The notes under the pieces were generated by a model, which saw only the letters and a program-made list of their open reading frames with translations, ran no database searches and was not told the origin of the DNA. A stretch of 64,000 nucleotides of DNA from Paenilisteria rustica (GTDB taxonomy: Bacteria; Bacillota; Bacilli; Lactobacillales; Listeriaceae): the NCBI RefSeq assembly GCF_013820765.1, contig NZ_JABJVM010000001.1, forward strand, positions 310,001 through 374,000. Direction: 5' to 3'. Both the position numbers and the translations under genes were made by a program. This document shows positions 55,677 to 64,000 of this stretch, piece by piece (the first letter of the stretch is position 1; each line of letters opens with the position of its first letter).

Positions 55677-55716
55677 TGTAATCTGGGTCTAGAAAAAATT
55701 CTGGGCCCAGATTATC
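55677..55716. repeat. Inverted repeat between the purine permease gene and lspA
   Basis: TAATCTGGG and CCCAGATTA are exact arms separated by about 20 bases. No T-run follows, so it is a weak terminator at best; it may be an mRNA-stabilising stem-loop. Confidence 0.5.
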
Positions 55717-55745
55717 TACATAAAACAAGGAAAAGAGGAATTCAT

Positions 55746-56216
55746 GTGATTTATTATTACTTAATAGCACTTGTAATTATTGTAATTGACCAGTTCACAA
55801 AATGGCTAATCGTGCAAAATTTAGACCTAAGGGAAGTTGTGGAAATCATTCCGGGTTTCTTAAATATCACATCGCATCGTAATTCTGGTGCTGCTTGGGG
55901 TGTTTTGGAAGGAAGAATGTGGTTTTTCTATCTGATTACGCTCGTTGTTATCGGCGTACTTATTTACTTCATGCAGCGTTACGCGAAAAATAGTAAACTT
56001 TTAGGTGTAAGTTTAGCGCTTGTTTTAGGCGGCGCGATTGGGAATTTTATCGATCGTCTGCTCCATCAAGAAGTGGTCGACTTTGTACAAACAATTTGGG
56101 GAAATTATTACTTCCCAATTTTTAATGTCGCGGATGCAAGTCTGACGATAGGCGTGATTTTACTCATTGTCTACGTGTTCTTGGATGATCGCAAATCGAA
56201 AGGAACGAAAAAATGA
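55746..56216 (+). CDS. lspA: Lipoprotein signal peptidase (signal peptidase II)
   Basis: The 156-residue protein has four membrane helices and the catalytic aspartates in GGAIGNFIDRLL and FNVADASLTIG. It cleaves the signal peptide of lipoproteins such as the MntC-type protein in this window. I chose the GTG at 55746 because AAGAGGAATTC lies just before it and the protein then begins IYYYLIALVIIVIDQFTKW, as in other Listeria. It overlaps rluD-type gene by 4 bp. Confidence 0.95.
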   Translation: MIYYYLIALVIIVIDQFTKWLIVQNLDLREVVEIIPGFLNITSHRNSGAAWGVLEGRMWFFYLITLVVIGVLIYFMQRYAKNSKLLGVSLALVLGGAIGNFIDRLLHQEVVDFVQTIWGNYYFPIFNVADASLTIGVILLIVYVFLDDRKSKGTKK

Positions 56217-57115
56217 CGCAAAATACCGTAATTATTCCGGAGAAACTAAATCACGAACGCTTGGACAAAGGTCTCGCAGAATTGCTTGGGATGACCCGTT
56301 CTGGCATACAAACCTTGCTAAAAGACGAGGCTATCCTAGTTAACGGCGAGAAAACGAAAGCCAATTACAAATGTAAAACGGGCGATGAAATAACTTATAT
56401 CGTTCGCGAACCAGAGGAACTAGATATTGTTGCAGAAGATATTCCGCTTGACATCTATTATGAAGATGCAGACGTGCTTGTCGTGAACAAACCACAAGGC
56501 ATGGTGGTCCATCCATCTGCTGGCCACACATCTGGAACGCTTGTGAACGCCTTGTTATTTCATTGTGACGATCTTTCAGGCATTAACGGCAAAATTCGTC
56601 CGGGTATCGTGCATCGTATTGATAAGGATACGTCCGGTTTATTAATGGTTGCTAAAAATGATAAAGCACATGAATCGTTGGCAGAGCAACTCTACGATAA
56701 AACGAGTGACAGAGAATACATCGCATTAGTGCATGGCGTGATTAAGCATCAAAAAGGAACCATTGACGCACCGATTGGCCGTTCTAAAGAAGATCGCCAA
56801 AAAATGGGTATCGTGAATGATGGGAAAGAGTCACGGACGCATTTTGAAGTATTGGAACGATTTAAAGGATATACGCTGATTAAGTGTCGTTTGGAAACTG
56901 GGCGTACGCACCAAATTCGTGTACATTTGAAATATATTGGGCATCCACTTGCGGGAGATCCAAAATATGGTTTGAAGAATACAATTAAAGGTGAGGGGCA
57001 ATTTTTGCACGCGGCTGAGCTTGGATTTACGCATCCTACTACGCAAGAGAGAATGAAGTTTGAAGCACCTTTGCCTGCTATCTTTCAGGAAGCGTTAGAA
57101 AGTTTGAGAGAATGA
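56213..57115 (+). CDS. Pseudouridine synthase, RluA/RluD family
   Basis: The 300-residue enzyme has an N-terminal S4 RNA-binding domain (ERLDKGLAELLGMTRSGIQTLLKD) and a catalytic domain with HRIDKDTSGLLMVAK, whose Asp is catalytic, and CRLETGRTHQIRVHL. It modifies uridines in rRNA; the exact sites are inferred from RluD-type relatives (YlyB in B. subtilis). The lspA-rluD coupling (4-bp overlap) is conserved in Bacilli, just upstream of pyrR. Confidence 0.93.
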   Translation: MTQNTVIIPEKLNHERLDKGLAELLGMTRSGIQTLLKDEAILVNGEKTKANYKCKTGDEITYIVREPEELDIVAEDIPLDIYYEDADVLVVNKPQGMVVHPSAGHTSGTLVNALLFHCDDLSGINGKIRPGIVHRIDKDTSGLLMVAKNDKAHESLAEQLYDKTSDREYIALVHGVIKHQKGTIDAPIGRSKEDRQKMGIVNDGKESRTHFEVLERFKGYTLIKCRLETGRTHQIRVHLKYIGHPLAGDPKYGLKNTIKGEGQFLHAAELGFTHPTTQERMKFEAPLPAIFQEALESLRE

Positions 57116-57174
57116 AGTTGTTGAGGTATTCATTTTTTGAGAAATGCGGTATAGTAAAGAAAATAAAAAGAAGA

Positions 57175-57393
57175 GGTTGAGACAAAACTCGAGATAAAGC
57201 AAAAGCGCCCTCCTATTTCTTAAGGTAGGACGAAAAAATTTGCTTTACACAAATCGAGCGAAAGCGTTTGTATTCAGGGGATTTGGTGGAAGCCGGAAGC
57301 GGAGCATACTGGTGTATGTGAGAGCCGGAAGTCCGCCAAATCCCCTGAATGCGAGCGCTTGTCGCCGATTTATCTGAGTTATGTCCCGGACTC
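57175..57393. repeat. Family A palindromic element, copy 4 (best preserved)
   Basis: Ends GAGACAAAACTCGAGATAAA and the inverse of TTTATCTGAGTTATGTCCC are related inverted repeats. Inner 19-bp arms at 57272-57290 (ATTCAGGGGATTTGGTGGA) and 57332-57350 pair with only a G-U-type mismatch. Between them AGCCGGAAG occurs twice around a small CATAC/GTATG hairpin. Outside are CGAGCGAAAGCGTTTGT and GCGAGCGCTTGTCGCC. The whole unit could fold as one long hairpin. No coding potential. Confidence 0.88.
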
Positions 57394-57433
57394 TACGGAA
57401 TCCGCTTTAAGGCGGACAACGTTTCATGATGAG

Positions 57434-57478
57434 AAATAATCCACTAAGTTCGTAGGCCTAGGGGGATTATTTTTTTTG
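57434..57478 (+). terminator. Terminator downstream of the rluD-type gene and repeat A4
   Basis: AAATAATCC (57434-57442) and GGATTATTT (57464-57472) pair and are followed by a long T-run. Confidence 0.8.
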
Positions 57479-57527
57479 CCCAAATAAATGCAAGAAAAAT
57501 GTCTGATTGAAAAGTGGAACACGCCCG

Positions 57528-57698
57528 TTAGGCTCGAAAGAAATTGTTAGGGGGCGCAGTGAAAACCTTCCTTTGGTTTTTGCGGAGGTCACGAAATTTT
57601 CGAGAGTCTGGCGTGTGGAGCTGGATCAATAGTGCGAGTAGAAAAAGTCCACCCGTGAAAAGCAAAGCAAGAAGTGCCAATGTTTCCGATACTGTCAT
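57528..57698 (-). CDS. Small hydrophobic protein, holin-like / type I toxin-like (family C, intact copy)
   Basis: From an ATG at 57698 the minus strand encodes 56 residues: MTVSETLALLALLFTGGLFL, then a run of Leu to LLIQLH, followed by a basic tail RKFRDLRKNQRK and ending NNFFRA. One membrane helix after MTVSETL, plus a charged tail, is the pattern of the small holin-like toxins (Hol-Tox/TxpA/Fst-like) of Firmicutes type I toxin-antitoxin systems. The ribosome-binding site is weak (AGGCG), as is common for such toxins. The end of the ORF lies in a long hairpin (ACGCCCGTTAGGCTCGAAA / TTTTCGAGAGTCTGGCGT), and a second stem-loop lies upstream. Related decayed copies are at 27.7-28.0 kb and 48.1 kb. 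No antitoxin RNA is proven. Confidence 0.5.
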   Translation of the reverse strand: MTVSETLALLALLFTGGLFLLALLIQLHTPDSRKFRDLRKNQRKVFTAPPNNFFRA

Positions 57699-57840
57699 AC
57701 GACAACGCCTAAGCAGAACAGTCTTGTTCGAGATTAAGAGAAATAGTTTGCTAAGAATGAACGAATGCTCTCTTTGCTCGCACTCATATTGAGGCTCTAA
57801 GGAAATACAATACATTTCCTAAGACCCACAACAACGTTTA
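57699..57840 (-). repeat. Leader of the toxin-like module with a family D hairpin
   Basis: At about 57770-57836 lies the D motif: GCTCGCACTCATATTGAGGC, then TCTAAGGAAAT..ATTTCCTAAGACC, then CACAACAACG. On the minus strand GGTCTTAGGAAAT and ATTTCCTTAGAGCC form a strong stem some 90 bases before the toxin-like start codon. The same motif occurs at 28.2, 48.15, 16.6 and 16.7 kb with different but complementary arms. Confidence 0.6.
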
Positions 57841-57979
57841 TCCGGCCTAAAGACTTCCGTGCGCCTATTATAGCATAGGAATTAATAGAAAAGGGGCTTA
57901 TTTCCAAAGTCGTATTTTAATTAATTTTACAGTGTTTCAACCCCTGATATGAACTTTTTACGGTGTTCGATAAAACTAG

Positions 57980-58008
57980 TTGACAAAGCTCTAATACTAC
58001 GATAAACT
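57980..58008 (+). promoter_or_regulatory. Promoter of the pyr operon
   Basis: TTGACA (57980-57985) and TAAACT (58003-58008) are separated by 17 bp, about 30 bp ahead of the first PyrR-binding loop. Confidence 0.7.
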
Positions 58009-58033
58009 GAACCTAGTTAAATAACAGTCCTTT

Positions 58034-58138
58034 AACATAGTCCAGAGAGGCTAAGAAGGTAACGTGAGTTGGGTGTTTCTATACCCAATTGGATTCTGTA
58101 CGTATACCCTTTGCCACTCTCTTGGCAGAGGGTTTTTA
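58034..58138 (+). promoter_or_regulatory. PyrR-dependent attenuator 1, leader of pyrR
   Basis: The conserved anti-antiterminator loop AGTCCAGAGAGGCT is at 58039-58052. It is followed by an antiterminator region containing TTGGGTGTTTCTATACCCAA and a terminator (CCCTTTGCC / GGCAGAGGG, 58107-58132) with a T-run. UMP-bound PyrR would favour termination. Confidence 0.92.
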
Positions 58139-58152
58139 TTTTGTCTAATTGA

Positions 58153-58713
<561 letters not shown>

Positions 58714-58732
58714 GATAATCCAGAATGTTGAA

Positions 58733-58821
58733 AAACCAGTTTTCGTAGACTATTCGCCGAACAACGGCGCGCAGACTTTAACGACGGAGCTGAGTGTTTG
58801 TCGATACGCTGGAAGAACGCT
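58733..58821. repeat. Family B fragment in the pyrR-pyrP intergenic region
   Basis: ACTTTAACGACGGAGCTGAG and TGTTTGTCGATACGCTGG match the right end of the 99-bp unit upstream of gpsB (CTTTTAACGACGAAGATGAG, TATTTGGCGACACGCTGG). The left part (TTTCGTAGACTATTCGCCG) is different. It lies just before the second PyrR loop. Confidence 0.6.
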
Positions 58822-58827
58822 TTTTTA

Positions 58828-58933
58828 AAACAGTCCAGAGAGGCTGATAAAGGGTGATGAACGGGAAATAGGTCTAGCCTATAATCCGGTACATAGCTGC
58901 TCTTTGTCGCAATTTGGCAAGGGGTATTTTTTA
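58828..58933 (+). promoter_or_regulatory. PyrR-dependent attenuator 2, leader of pyrP
   Basis: The loop CAGTCCAGAGAGGCTGA occurs again at about 58831-58847, followed by an antiterminator region and a terminator at 58900-58932 (CTCTTTGTC / GGCAAGGGG with several G-U pairs, then six T). Confidence 0.88.
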
Positions 58934-58961
58934 TGACTTAGAGTCGGAAAGAGGGAGAATA

Positions 58962-60257
58962 ATGACAGAAGAAACGACACCTGAAAATTACGTAAAACCG
59001 GTACTAGACATTCACGAGAAGCCGGCTTGGAATAAATGGATTGTGCTTAGCATTCAGCATCTGTTCACGATGTTTGGCTCGACGATCTTTGTGCCAACTG
59101 TGACGCATTTGAATCCAAGTGTGGCGCTGATATCGAGTGGGCTGGGGACGCTTGCTTACTTGATTATTACGCGAGGCAAAATTCCGGCTTACTTAGGTTC
59201 ATCGTTTGCGTTTATAGCGCCTATAACGATGTTGCTTGCGGCAAAGTCTGGCGGGGGGCCTGGAGCGGTTATGGTCGGGACATTCTCGGTCGGGGTTGTG
59301 TACGCGATTGTGGCGCTGATTGTTTATTACGTAGGAATTGAATGGATTCAACGCGTGTTACCGCCGATCGTGGTTGGGCCGGTGATTATGGTTATTGGTT
59401 TGTCACTTGCACCGAGCGCTGCGGCGATGGCGATGGGGACAAATAATGGTGGCGAGTATGATTACAAAATTTTGCTGGTAGCGCTGATCACCTTAGTTGT
59501 GACGATTATCGCGATGATGTTTTTCAAAGGATTCTTCGGACTTATTCCGATACTATGCGGCTTCGTCATTGGCTATTTAGTGAGTATGGCGTTTGGGCTG
59601 GTTGATTATACATTGATTCAAAATGCGAGTTTGTTCCAAGTACCGGATTTCACGATTCCGTTTGTGAACATGGATCCGGTCGTGACGCTGACGGTTGTGC
59701 TTTCGATGGCGCCGCTTGCTTTTGTAACGATGGCGGAGCATATGGGGCATCAGTTGCTTTTGAATAGAATTACGAATCGTAACTTTTTTAAAGATCCGGG
59801 TTTGCATCGTTCGCTTGCGGCGGATGGGACGGCGTCGATCATTGCTTCGCTCATTGGTGGACCGCCTGTGACGACTTACGGTGAGAACATCGGGGTGCTG
59901 GCGATTACGAAAGTGTATAGTGTGTTCGTTATCGGTGGTGCGGCGGTGTTTGCCATCGCGTTCGGCTTCATCGGATACGTGAATGCGGTGATTACATCGG
60001 TACCAACAGCAGTGCTTGGCGGGATTTCCTTACTCTTGTTCGGAGTTATCGCAACGAGTGGTTTGCGGATGATGATTGAGAGTCGGGTTGACCTTAGCGT
60101 GAATCGCAATATGATTATCGCGTCGGTTGTCCTGGTTGTCGGAATCGGTGGTTTGATGATAAACATCGGTGCGTTCCAACTTTCAGGAATGGCGATGGCG
60201 GCGTTAATTGGGATTATTTTAAACCTTGTTATACCTGAAAAACATACTGCAAAATAA
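58962..60257 (+). CDS. pyrP: Uracil permease, NCS2 family
   Basis: The 431-residue protein has about fourteen helices and NCS2 blocks: LSIQHLFTMFGSTIFVPTVTHLNPSVALISSGLGTL and the middle motif LAFVTMAEHMGHQLLLNRITNRNFF. It imports uracil. I chose the ATG at 58962, with AGAGGGAG upstream; the open frame back to 58914 runs through the attenuator terminator. A stem-loop follows before pyrB. Confidence 0.95.
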   Translation: MTEETTPENYVKPVLDIHEKPAWNKWIVLSIQHLFTMFGSTIFVPTVTHLNPSVALISSGLGTLAYLIITRGKIPAYLGSSFAFIAPITMLLAAKSGGGPGAVMVGTFSVGVVYAIVALIVYYVGIEWIQRVLPPIVVGPVIMVIGLSLAPSAAAMAMGTNNGGEYDYKILLVALITLVVTIIAMMFFKGFFGLIPILCGFVIGYLVSMAFGLVDYTLIQNASLFQVPDFTIPFVNMDPVVTLTVVLSMAPLAFVTMAEHMGHQLLLNRITNRNFFKDPGLHRSLAADGTASIIASLIGGPPVTTYGENIGVLAITKVYSVFVIGGAAVFAIAFGFIGYVNAVITSVPTAVLGGISLLLFGVIATSGLRMMIESRVDLSVNRNMIIASVVLVVGIGGLMINIGAFQLSGMAMAALIGIILNLVIPEKHTAK

Positions 60258-60267
60258 TAACATCTAC

Positions 60268-60304
60268 GAAAACCTCTAAAAGCGCAATTTTGGAGGTTTT
60301 CCTA
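60268..60304 (+). terminator. Stem-loop between pyrP and pyrB
   Basis: GAAAACCTC and GGAGGTTTTC are inverted arms with only a short T stretch. No PyrR loop (CCAGAGAGG) is found nearby, so this looks like a partial terminator or processing site rather than a third attenuator. Confidence 0.55.
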
Positions 60305-60342
60305 TAAATAGTATCTAATTTTTAGAAAAGGTGGCGGTTCGA

Positions 60343-61254
60343 ATGAAGGATTTAGTGTCGATGGAAGAGCTTTCTGTAGCAGAAATTGGTGAGTTATTAG
60401 ACCAAGCTGGGCGTTTCAAACAAGGAGAAATTTGGACTCCGAAAAAGCAAATGTATGCGGTGAATATGTTTTTTGAGGCAAGCACGCGAACGCATAATAG
60501 TTTTGAAATGGCGGAGAAGAAGCTTGGCATCGATGTTCTTTCGTTTGATCCTTCTAAATCGAGTGTGACAAAAGGGGAAACGTTATACGATACGGCGCTT
60601 ACCATGCAGGCAATTGGCGTGGATGTGGCGGTTATCCGGCATTCGGATGAGGAGTATTATGAGCCACTTCGCAAATTAGGGATTGCGGTTGTGAATGGTG
60701 GAGATGGCTGTGGGCAACATCCGAGTCAGTCACTTTTGGACTTGTTCACAATCAAGGAAGAGTTTGGCGGTTTTAAGGGCTTGAAGGTCGCGATTGTTGG
60801 GGATATCGTGCATAGTCGGGTGGCGAATTCGAACATGCAGGCGCTGAAACGTCTTGGTGCGGAGGTGTTTTTCGCAGGGCCGCCGGAGTGGATGCGTGAG
60901 AGTTGTTCGGAGCTTGGGACGTATATGCCGATGGATGATTTGGTGGAGCAGATGGACGTGATTATGCTTTTGCGTGTGCAGGAGGAGCGTCATGATGGGT
61001 TGCTTAGTTTTACGAAATCGGATTATCACGAGAAGTATGGTTTGACGGAAGAGCGGGCGGCACTGATGAAGGAACGCGCGATTATCATGCATCCGAGTCC
61101 TGTGAATCGGGATGTGGAGATTGCGGATAGTTTGGTGGAATGCGAGAAATCGCGAATTGTGGAACAGATGACGAATGGTGTATATATTCGGATGGCTATT
61201 TTAGAGGCAGTTTGCCAAGATAAAGAAACGAGGGTGACGACATGTACGTATTGA
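60343..61254 (+). CDS. pyrB: Aspartate carbamoyltransferase, catalytic chain
   Basis: The 303-residue enzyme makes N-carbamoyl-aspartate. The carbamoyl-phosphate motif [12 protein letters not shown] and the [12 protein letters not shown] and [10 protein letters not shown] segments are intact. No pyrI regulatory chain is nearby, as in Bacilli. I chose the ATG at 60343 with AAAAGGTGG upstream. It overlaps pyrC by 13 bp. Confidence 0.96.
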   Translation: MKDLVSMEELSVAEIGELLDQAGRFKQGEIWTPKKQMYAVNMFFEASTRTHNSFEMAEKKLGIDVLSFDPSKSSVTKGETLYDTALTMQAIGVDVAVIRHSDEEYYEPLRKLGIAVVNGGDGCGQHPSQSLLDLFTIKEEFGGFKGLKVAIVGDIVHSRVANSNMQALKRLGAEVFFAGPPEWMRESCSELGTYMPMDDLVEQMDVIMLLRVQEERHDGLLSFTKSDYHEKYGLTEERAALMKERAIIMHPSPVNRDVEIADSLVECEKSRIVEQMTNGVYIRMAILEAVCQDKETRVTTCTY

Positions 61255-62519
61255 AAAATGGAAAAGTGTTGACGGAAACTGGGGATTTGGTTATGAAGGA
61301 CGTGGCGATTGAGGACGGTCGCGTGACGGCGATTGGTGACGGGATTGAAAACGAGAACGCAAAAGTGATTGATGTGGCTGGAAAATTGATAGCACCGGGA
61401 CTTGTGGATGTGCACGTGCATTTACGGGAACCAGGTGGGGAACATAAGGAGACGATTGCGACTGGGACGGCTGCTGCGGCTCGTGGTGGGTACACGACGG
61501 TTTGTGCGATGCCGAATACGAAGCCGGTGCCGGATACGGCGGAAGTGATGACGCAGGTTGTGGATCGGATTAAGGAAACAGCGGCGGTTCGCGTGTTGCC
61601 ATACGCTTCGATTACGTCGAGTTTGAAGGGTGACGAGTTGGTGGACTTTGCGGCTCTGAAAACGGCTGGCGCGTTCGCGTTCACGGATGATGGTGTGGGT
61701 GTGCAGACGGCGGGCATGATGTATGAGGCGATGAAGGAAGCGGCGGCGCTAGACATGGCGATTGTGGCGCATTGTGAGGATAATTCGCTTGTATATGGCG
61801 GGGTCGTGCATGATGGGATTTTTGCGGCGGAGCAAGGCTTGGCAGGGATTCCAAATATTGCGGAGTCGGTTCAAATTGCACGCGATGTGTTGCTTGCTGA
61901 GGCGGCGAACTGTCATTATCACGTTTGCCACATTTCGACGAAGGAATCGGTTCGTGCGGTTCGTGATGCGAAACTGGCTGGGATTCGTGTGACAGCGGAG
62001 GTTTCACCGCATCATTTGATTCTAAATGAGACGGATATTCCGGGTAATGATGGGAACTGGAAAATGAACCCGCCATTGCGTGCGAAAGAGGATCATGCGG
62101 CGCTACTAGAAGGTTTGCTTGACGGGACGATTGATTTTATCGCGACGGATCATGCGCCACATTCGGCGGAGGAAAAGAACGTGCCAATGGAAAAAGCGAT
62201 GTTTGGAATCGTTGGTTTGGAGACGGCCTTCCCGCTACTTTACACGCATTTTGTGAAAACAGGTGAGTGGACGCTGAAACAATTGATCGATTGGATGACG
62301 GTGAAACCAGCGGCATGCTTTAATCTTCCGTACGGTGTGCTTGAAATTGGCGGTATCGCGGACGTGACGGTCATTGATTTGGAAAAAGAAGCCGAGATTA
62401 ATCCAGAAAATTTTGCATCAAAAGGTAGAAATACGCCGTTTACTGGTTGGAACTGTGTTGGTTGGCCTGTGGCGACGTTTGCGGCAGGAACGCTTGTTTT
62501 TGAAGAAGGGGTGGAATAA
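61242..62519 (+). CDS. pyrC: Dihydroorotase
   Basis: The 425-residue class I enzyme closes carbamoyl-aspartate to dihydroorotate. Metal ligands are visible in [16 protein letters not shown] (two His), [25 protein letters not shown] and the catalytic Asp in [13 protein letters not shown]. It starts within the end of pyrB and is followed 3 bp later by pyrAA. Confidence 0.97.
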   Translation: MYVLKNGKVLTETGDLVMKDVAIEDGRVTAIGDGIENENAKVIDVAGKLIAPGLVDVHVHLREPGGEHKETIATGTAAAARGGYTTVCAMPNTKPVPDTAEVMTQVVDRIKETAAVRVLPYASITSSLKGDELVDFAALKTAGAFAFTDDGVGVQTAGMMYEAMKEAAALDMAIVAHCEDNSLVYGGVVHDGIFAAEQGLAGIPNIAESVQIARDVLLAEAANCHYHVCHISTKESVRAVRDAKLAGIRVTAEVSPHHLILNETDIPGNDGNWKMNPPLRAKEDHAALLEGLLDGTIDFIATDHAPHSAEEKNVPMEKAMFGIVGLETAFPLLYTHFVKTGEWTLKQLIDWMTVKPAACFNLPYGVLEIGGIADVTVIDLEKEAEINPENFASKGRNTPFTGWNCVGWPVATFAAGTLVFEEGVE

Positions 62520-62522
62520 CGC

Positions 62523-63611
62523 ATGGCGAAACGGATTTTGATGTTGGAAGATGGAAACTTTTTTATCGGTGAGGCAATTGGCAGTGACCGCGAAACGATT
62601 GGGGAAGTTGTTTTTAATACAGGCATGACGGGGTATCAGGAAACAATTACGGATCCGAGTTATTACGGGCAAATCATCACGTTTACATATCCGCTCGTTG
62701 GGAATTATGGCGTGAATCGTGACGACTTTGAATCGATTCACCCAGCTGTAAAAGGTGTGGTGGTGCGTGAAGCGGCAGAATTTGCTTCGAACTGGCGCAA
62801 CCAATTGACGCTGGATCAGTTTTTGAAGGAAAAAGATATTCCTGGGATTGCGGGAATTGATACGCGGAAATTGACGAAGATTATTCGCAAGGAAGGGACG
62901 CTAAAAGGAATTTTGGCTCCGGAAAAGGCGAATCGGGAAGATTTATTGCATCATCTGCGTTCGGTGCGCTTACCGGTGGATCAAGTACGCGAAGTTTCTT
63001 GTTCGAAAGCATTTACGAATCCGGGGGAAGGCAAGCGAGTTGTGTTGGTAGATTATGGCGTGAAAAGTAGCATTATGCGCGAGTTGAATAGACGTGATTG
63101 CGATATTACAGTCGTGCCTTATAATACGACGGCCGAGGAGATTCTAGCGATGCATCCAGATGGCGTGATGCTTTCGAATGGACCTGGGGACCCGAAAGAC
63201 GTGCCGGAAGCGATCACGATGATTCGCGGTTTGCAAGGGAAGGTGCCGCTGTTCGGGATTTGCCTAGGACATCAGCTTTTCGCTTTAGCAAATGGGGCGG
63301 ATACGTTTAAACTGAAATTTGGACATCGCGGGGCGAACCATCCTGTGAAGGAGCTGGCGACGGGGCGTGTTGATTTTACGGCGCAAAACCATGGCTATGC
63401 GGTGGATGCGGATTCGCTAACTGGGAAAGACATCGTGGTGACGCATGTTGAATTGAACGATGGAACGGTAGAAGGTTTGGCGCACAAGGAGTTTCCGGCG
63501 TATACGGTGCAGTACCATCCAGAAGCGAATCCTGGTCCGAGTGACGTGAATTATTTGTTTGACCAATTTATAGCAATGATGGAGAAGGAGGGAGCGGAAC
63601 AAAATGCCTAA
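62523..63611 (+). CDS. pyrAA: Carbamoyl-phosphate synthase, small (glutaminase) subunit
   Basis: The 362-residue subunit releases ammonia from glutamine. Its C-terminal class I amidotransferase domain has the nucleophile Cys in [13 protein letters not shown] and the His-Glu pair in [11 protein letters not shown]. The N-terminal half carries [36 protein letters not shown] precedes the ATG. It overlaps pyrAB by 8 bp. Confidence 0.97.
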   Translation: MAKRILMLEDGNFFIGEAIGSDRETIGEVVFNTGMTGYQETITDPSYYGQIITFTYPLVGNYGVNRDDFESIHPAVKGVVVREAAEFASNWRNQLTLDQFLKEKDIPGIAGIDTRKLTKIIRKEGTLKGILAPEKANREDLLHHLRSVRLPVDQVREVSCSKAFTNPGEGKRVVLVDYGVKSSIMRELNRRDCDITVVPYNTTAEEILAMHPDGVMLSNGPGDPKDVPEAITMIRGLQGKVPLFGICLGHQLFALANGADTFKLKFGHRGANHPVKELATGRVDFTAQNHGYAVDADSLTGKDIVVTHVELNDGTVEGLAHKEFPAYTVQYHPEANPGPSDVNYLFDQFIAMMEKEGAEQNA

Positions 63612-64000
63612 ACGTGAGGATATTCAAACTATTTTAGTAATTGGTTCTGGCCCTATTGTCATCGGACAAGCAGCGGAGTTTGACTATGCGGGGACGCAAG
63701 CGTGTCTGAGTTTGAAAGAGGAAGGGTACCGGGTTGTGCTTGTGAACTCGAACCCGGCGACGATTATGACGGATGTGGAGATGGCGGATAAGGTTTATAT
63801 TGAGCCGATTACGCTTGATTTTGTATCGCGGATTATTCGGAAGGAACGCCCGGATGCAATTTTGCCAACGCTTGGTGGTCAGACTGGTCTGAACATGGCG
63901 ATGGAGCTTGCCGAAGCTGGCATTTTGGAAGAGTGCGGTGTGGAAGTTCTGGGCACGGATTTGGTGGCGATTAAGAAGGCGGAGGATCGCGAGGCGTTTC
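63604..64000 (+). CDS. pyrAB: Carbamoyl-phosphate synthase, large subunit (partial, runs off the window)
   Basis: From an ATG at 63604 inside the end of pyrAA the frame stays open to the window edge. It reads [20 protein letters not shown], then [20 protein letters not shown] and [20 protein letters not shown], the exact N-terminal block of CarB/PyrAB, continuing through [16 protein letters not shown]. Only about 132 of roughly 1070 residues are present. AAGGAGGGAGCGG lies upstream. Confidence 0.96.
   Translation, partial: MPKREDIQTILVIGSGPIVIGQAAEFDYAGTQACLSLKEEGYRVVLVNSNPATIMTDVEMADKVYIEPITLDFVSRIIRKERPDAILPTLGGQTGLNMAMELAEAGILEECGVEVLGTDLVAIKKAEDREAF

Noticed and set aside
60268-60304. 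A third PyrR attenuator between pyrP and pyrB
   Set aside because: The stem-loop is present, but the CCAGAGAGG binding loop is missing, unlike the two upstream leaders.

Overview
The window is a single-contig piece of a low- to mid-GC Gram-positive chromosome. Gene order and protein similarity point to the genus Listeria, probably a species outside the L. monocytogenes group. The backbone order dnaD-nth-ypoC / pbpA-recU / yppE-ypsA-gpsB-rnpB / xpt-pbuX / mntR-fhs / thyA-dfrA / ccpN-ppsR-ppdK / msrAB / deoD / csoR-copA / ctp / mnt ABC transporter / lspA-rluD / pyr operon is, from memory, the order of the corresponding Listeria core region. The species assignment is inference; no database was searched.

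Layout. 1-7.1 kb: replication, repair and cell-wall genes (dnaD end, nth, ypoC, pbpA, recU, yppE, ypsA, gpsB) and the RNase P RNA. 7.1-13.1 kb: an RNA methyltransferase, an M32 carboxypeptidase, a guanine-type purine riboswitch driving xpt-pbuX, and a 5'-3' exonuclease. 13.5-16 kb: a large sortase-anchored adhesin. 16-19.6 kb: an RNase HI-like protein, a cold-shock protein, MntR and formate-THF ligase. 19.7-20.9 kb: an AT-rich orphan gene resembling AIPR/abortive-infection proteins. 21-27.6 kb: an ABC-F protein, thyA-dfrA, an MFS transporter and a cystine symporter. 28.3-32.4 kb: the ccpN-ppsR-ppdK gluconeogenic operon (minus strand). 32.5-40.8 kb: LtrA, haemolysin III, DegV, SGNH hydrolase, YpmS, MsrA/B, an oxidoreductase, YozE, DeoD and a DD-carboxypeptidase. 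40.9-46 kb: copper homeostasis (csoR-copA ... copZ) interrupted by a nadR-pnuC NAD-salvage pair. 46-50.9 kb: a Ctp protease, a MarR regulator and an MntR-box-controlled manganese ABC transporter. 50.9-54.2 kb: a PgaC/PgaD-like exopolysaccharide synthase pair and a MATE pump. 54.4-57.1 kb: a purine permease, lspA and an RluD-type synthase. 58-64 kb: the pyrimidine operon pyrR-P-B-C-AA-AB with two PyrR attenuators.

Between the core genes sit several dispersed repeat families that the genes do not explain: (A) long palindromic elements of about 215 bp with related ends; (B) a 99-bp unit, tandemly duplicated upstream of gpsB with a fragment in the pyr leader; (C) modules carrying a small hydrophobic holin/type-I-toxin-like ORF, one apparently intact and three decayed; (D) a short hairpin motif that belongs to the C module but also occurs nested inside an A element.

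Regulation can be read directly at several places: the purine riboswitch, two PyrR attenuators, an operator over the csoR promoter and a related one over the copZ promoter, a NadR-type box (TGTTTA-N6-TAAACA) over the nadR promoter, and an MntR-type box upstream of the manganese transporter. The strongest candidates for new biology are the AIPR-like orphan gene, the toxin-like repeat modules, and the copper operon split by NAD salvage with separate operators.
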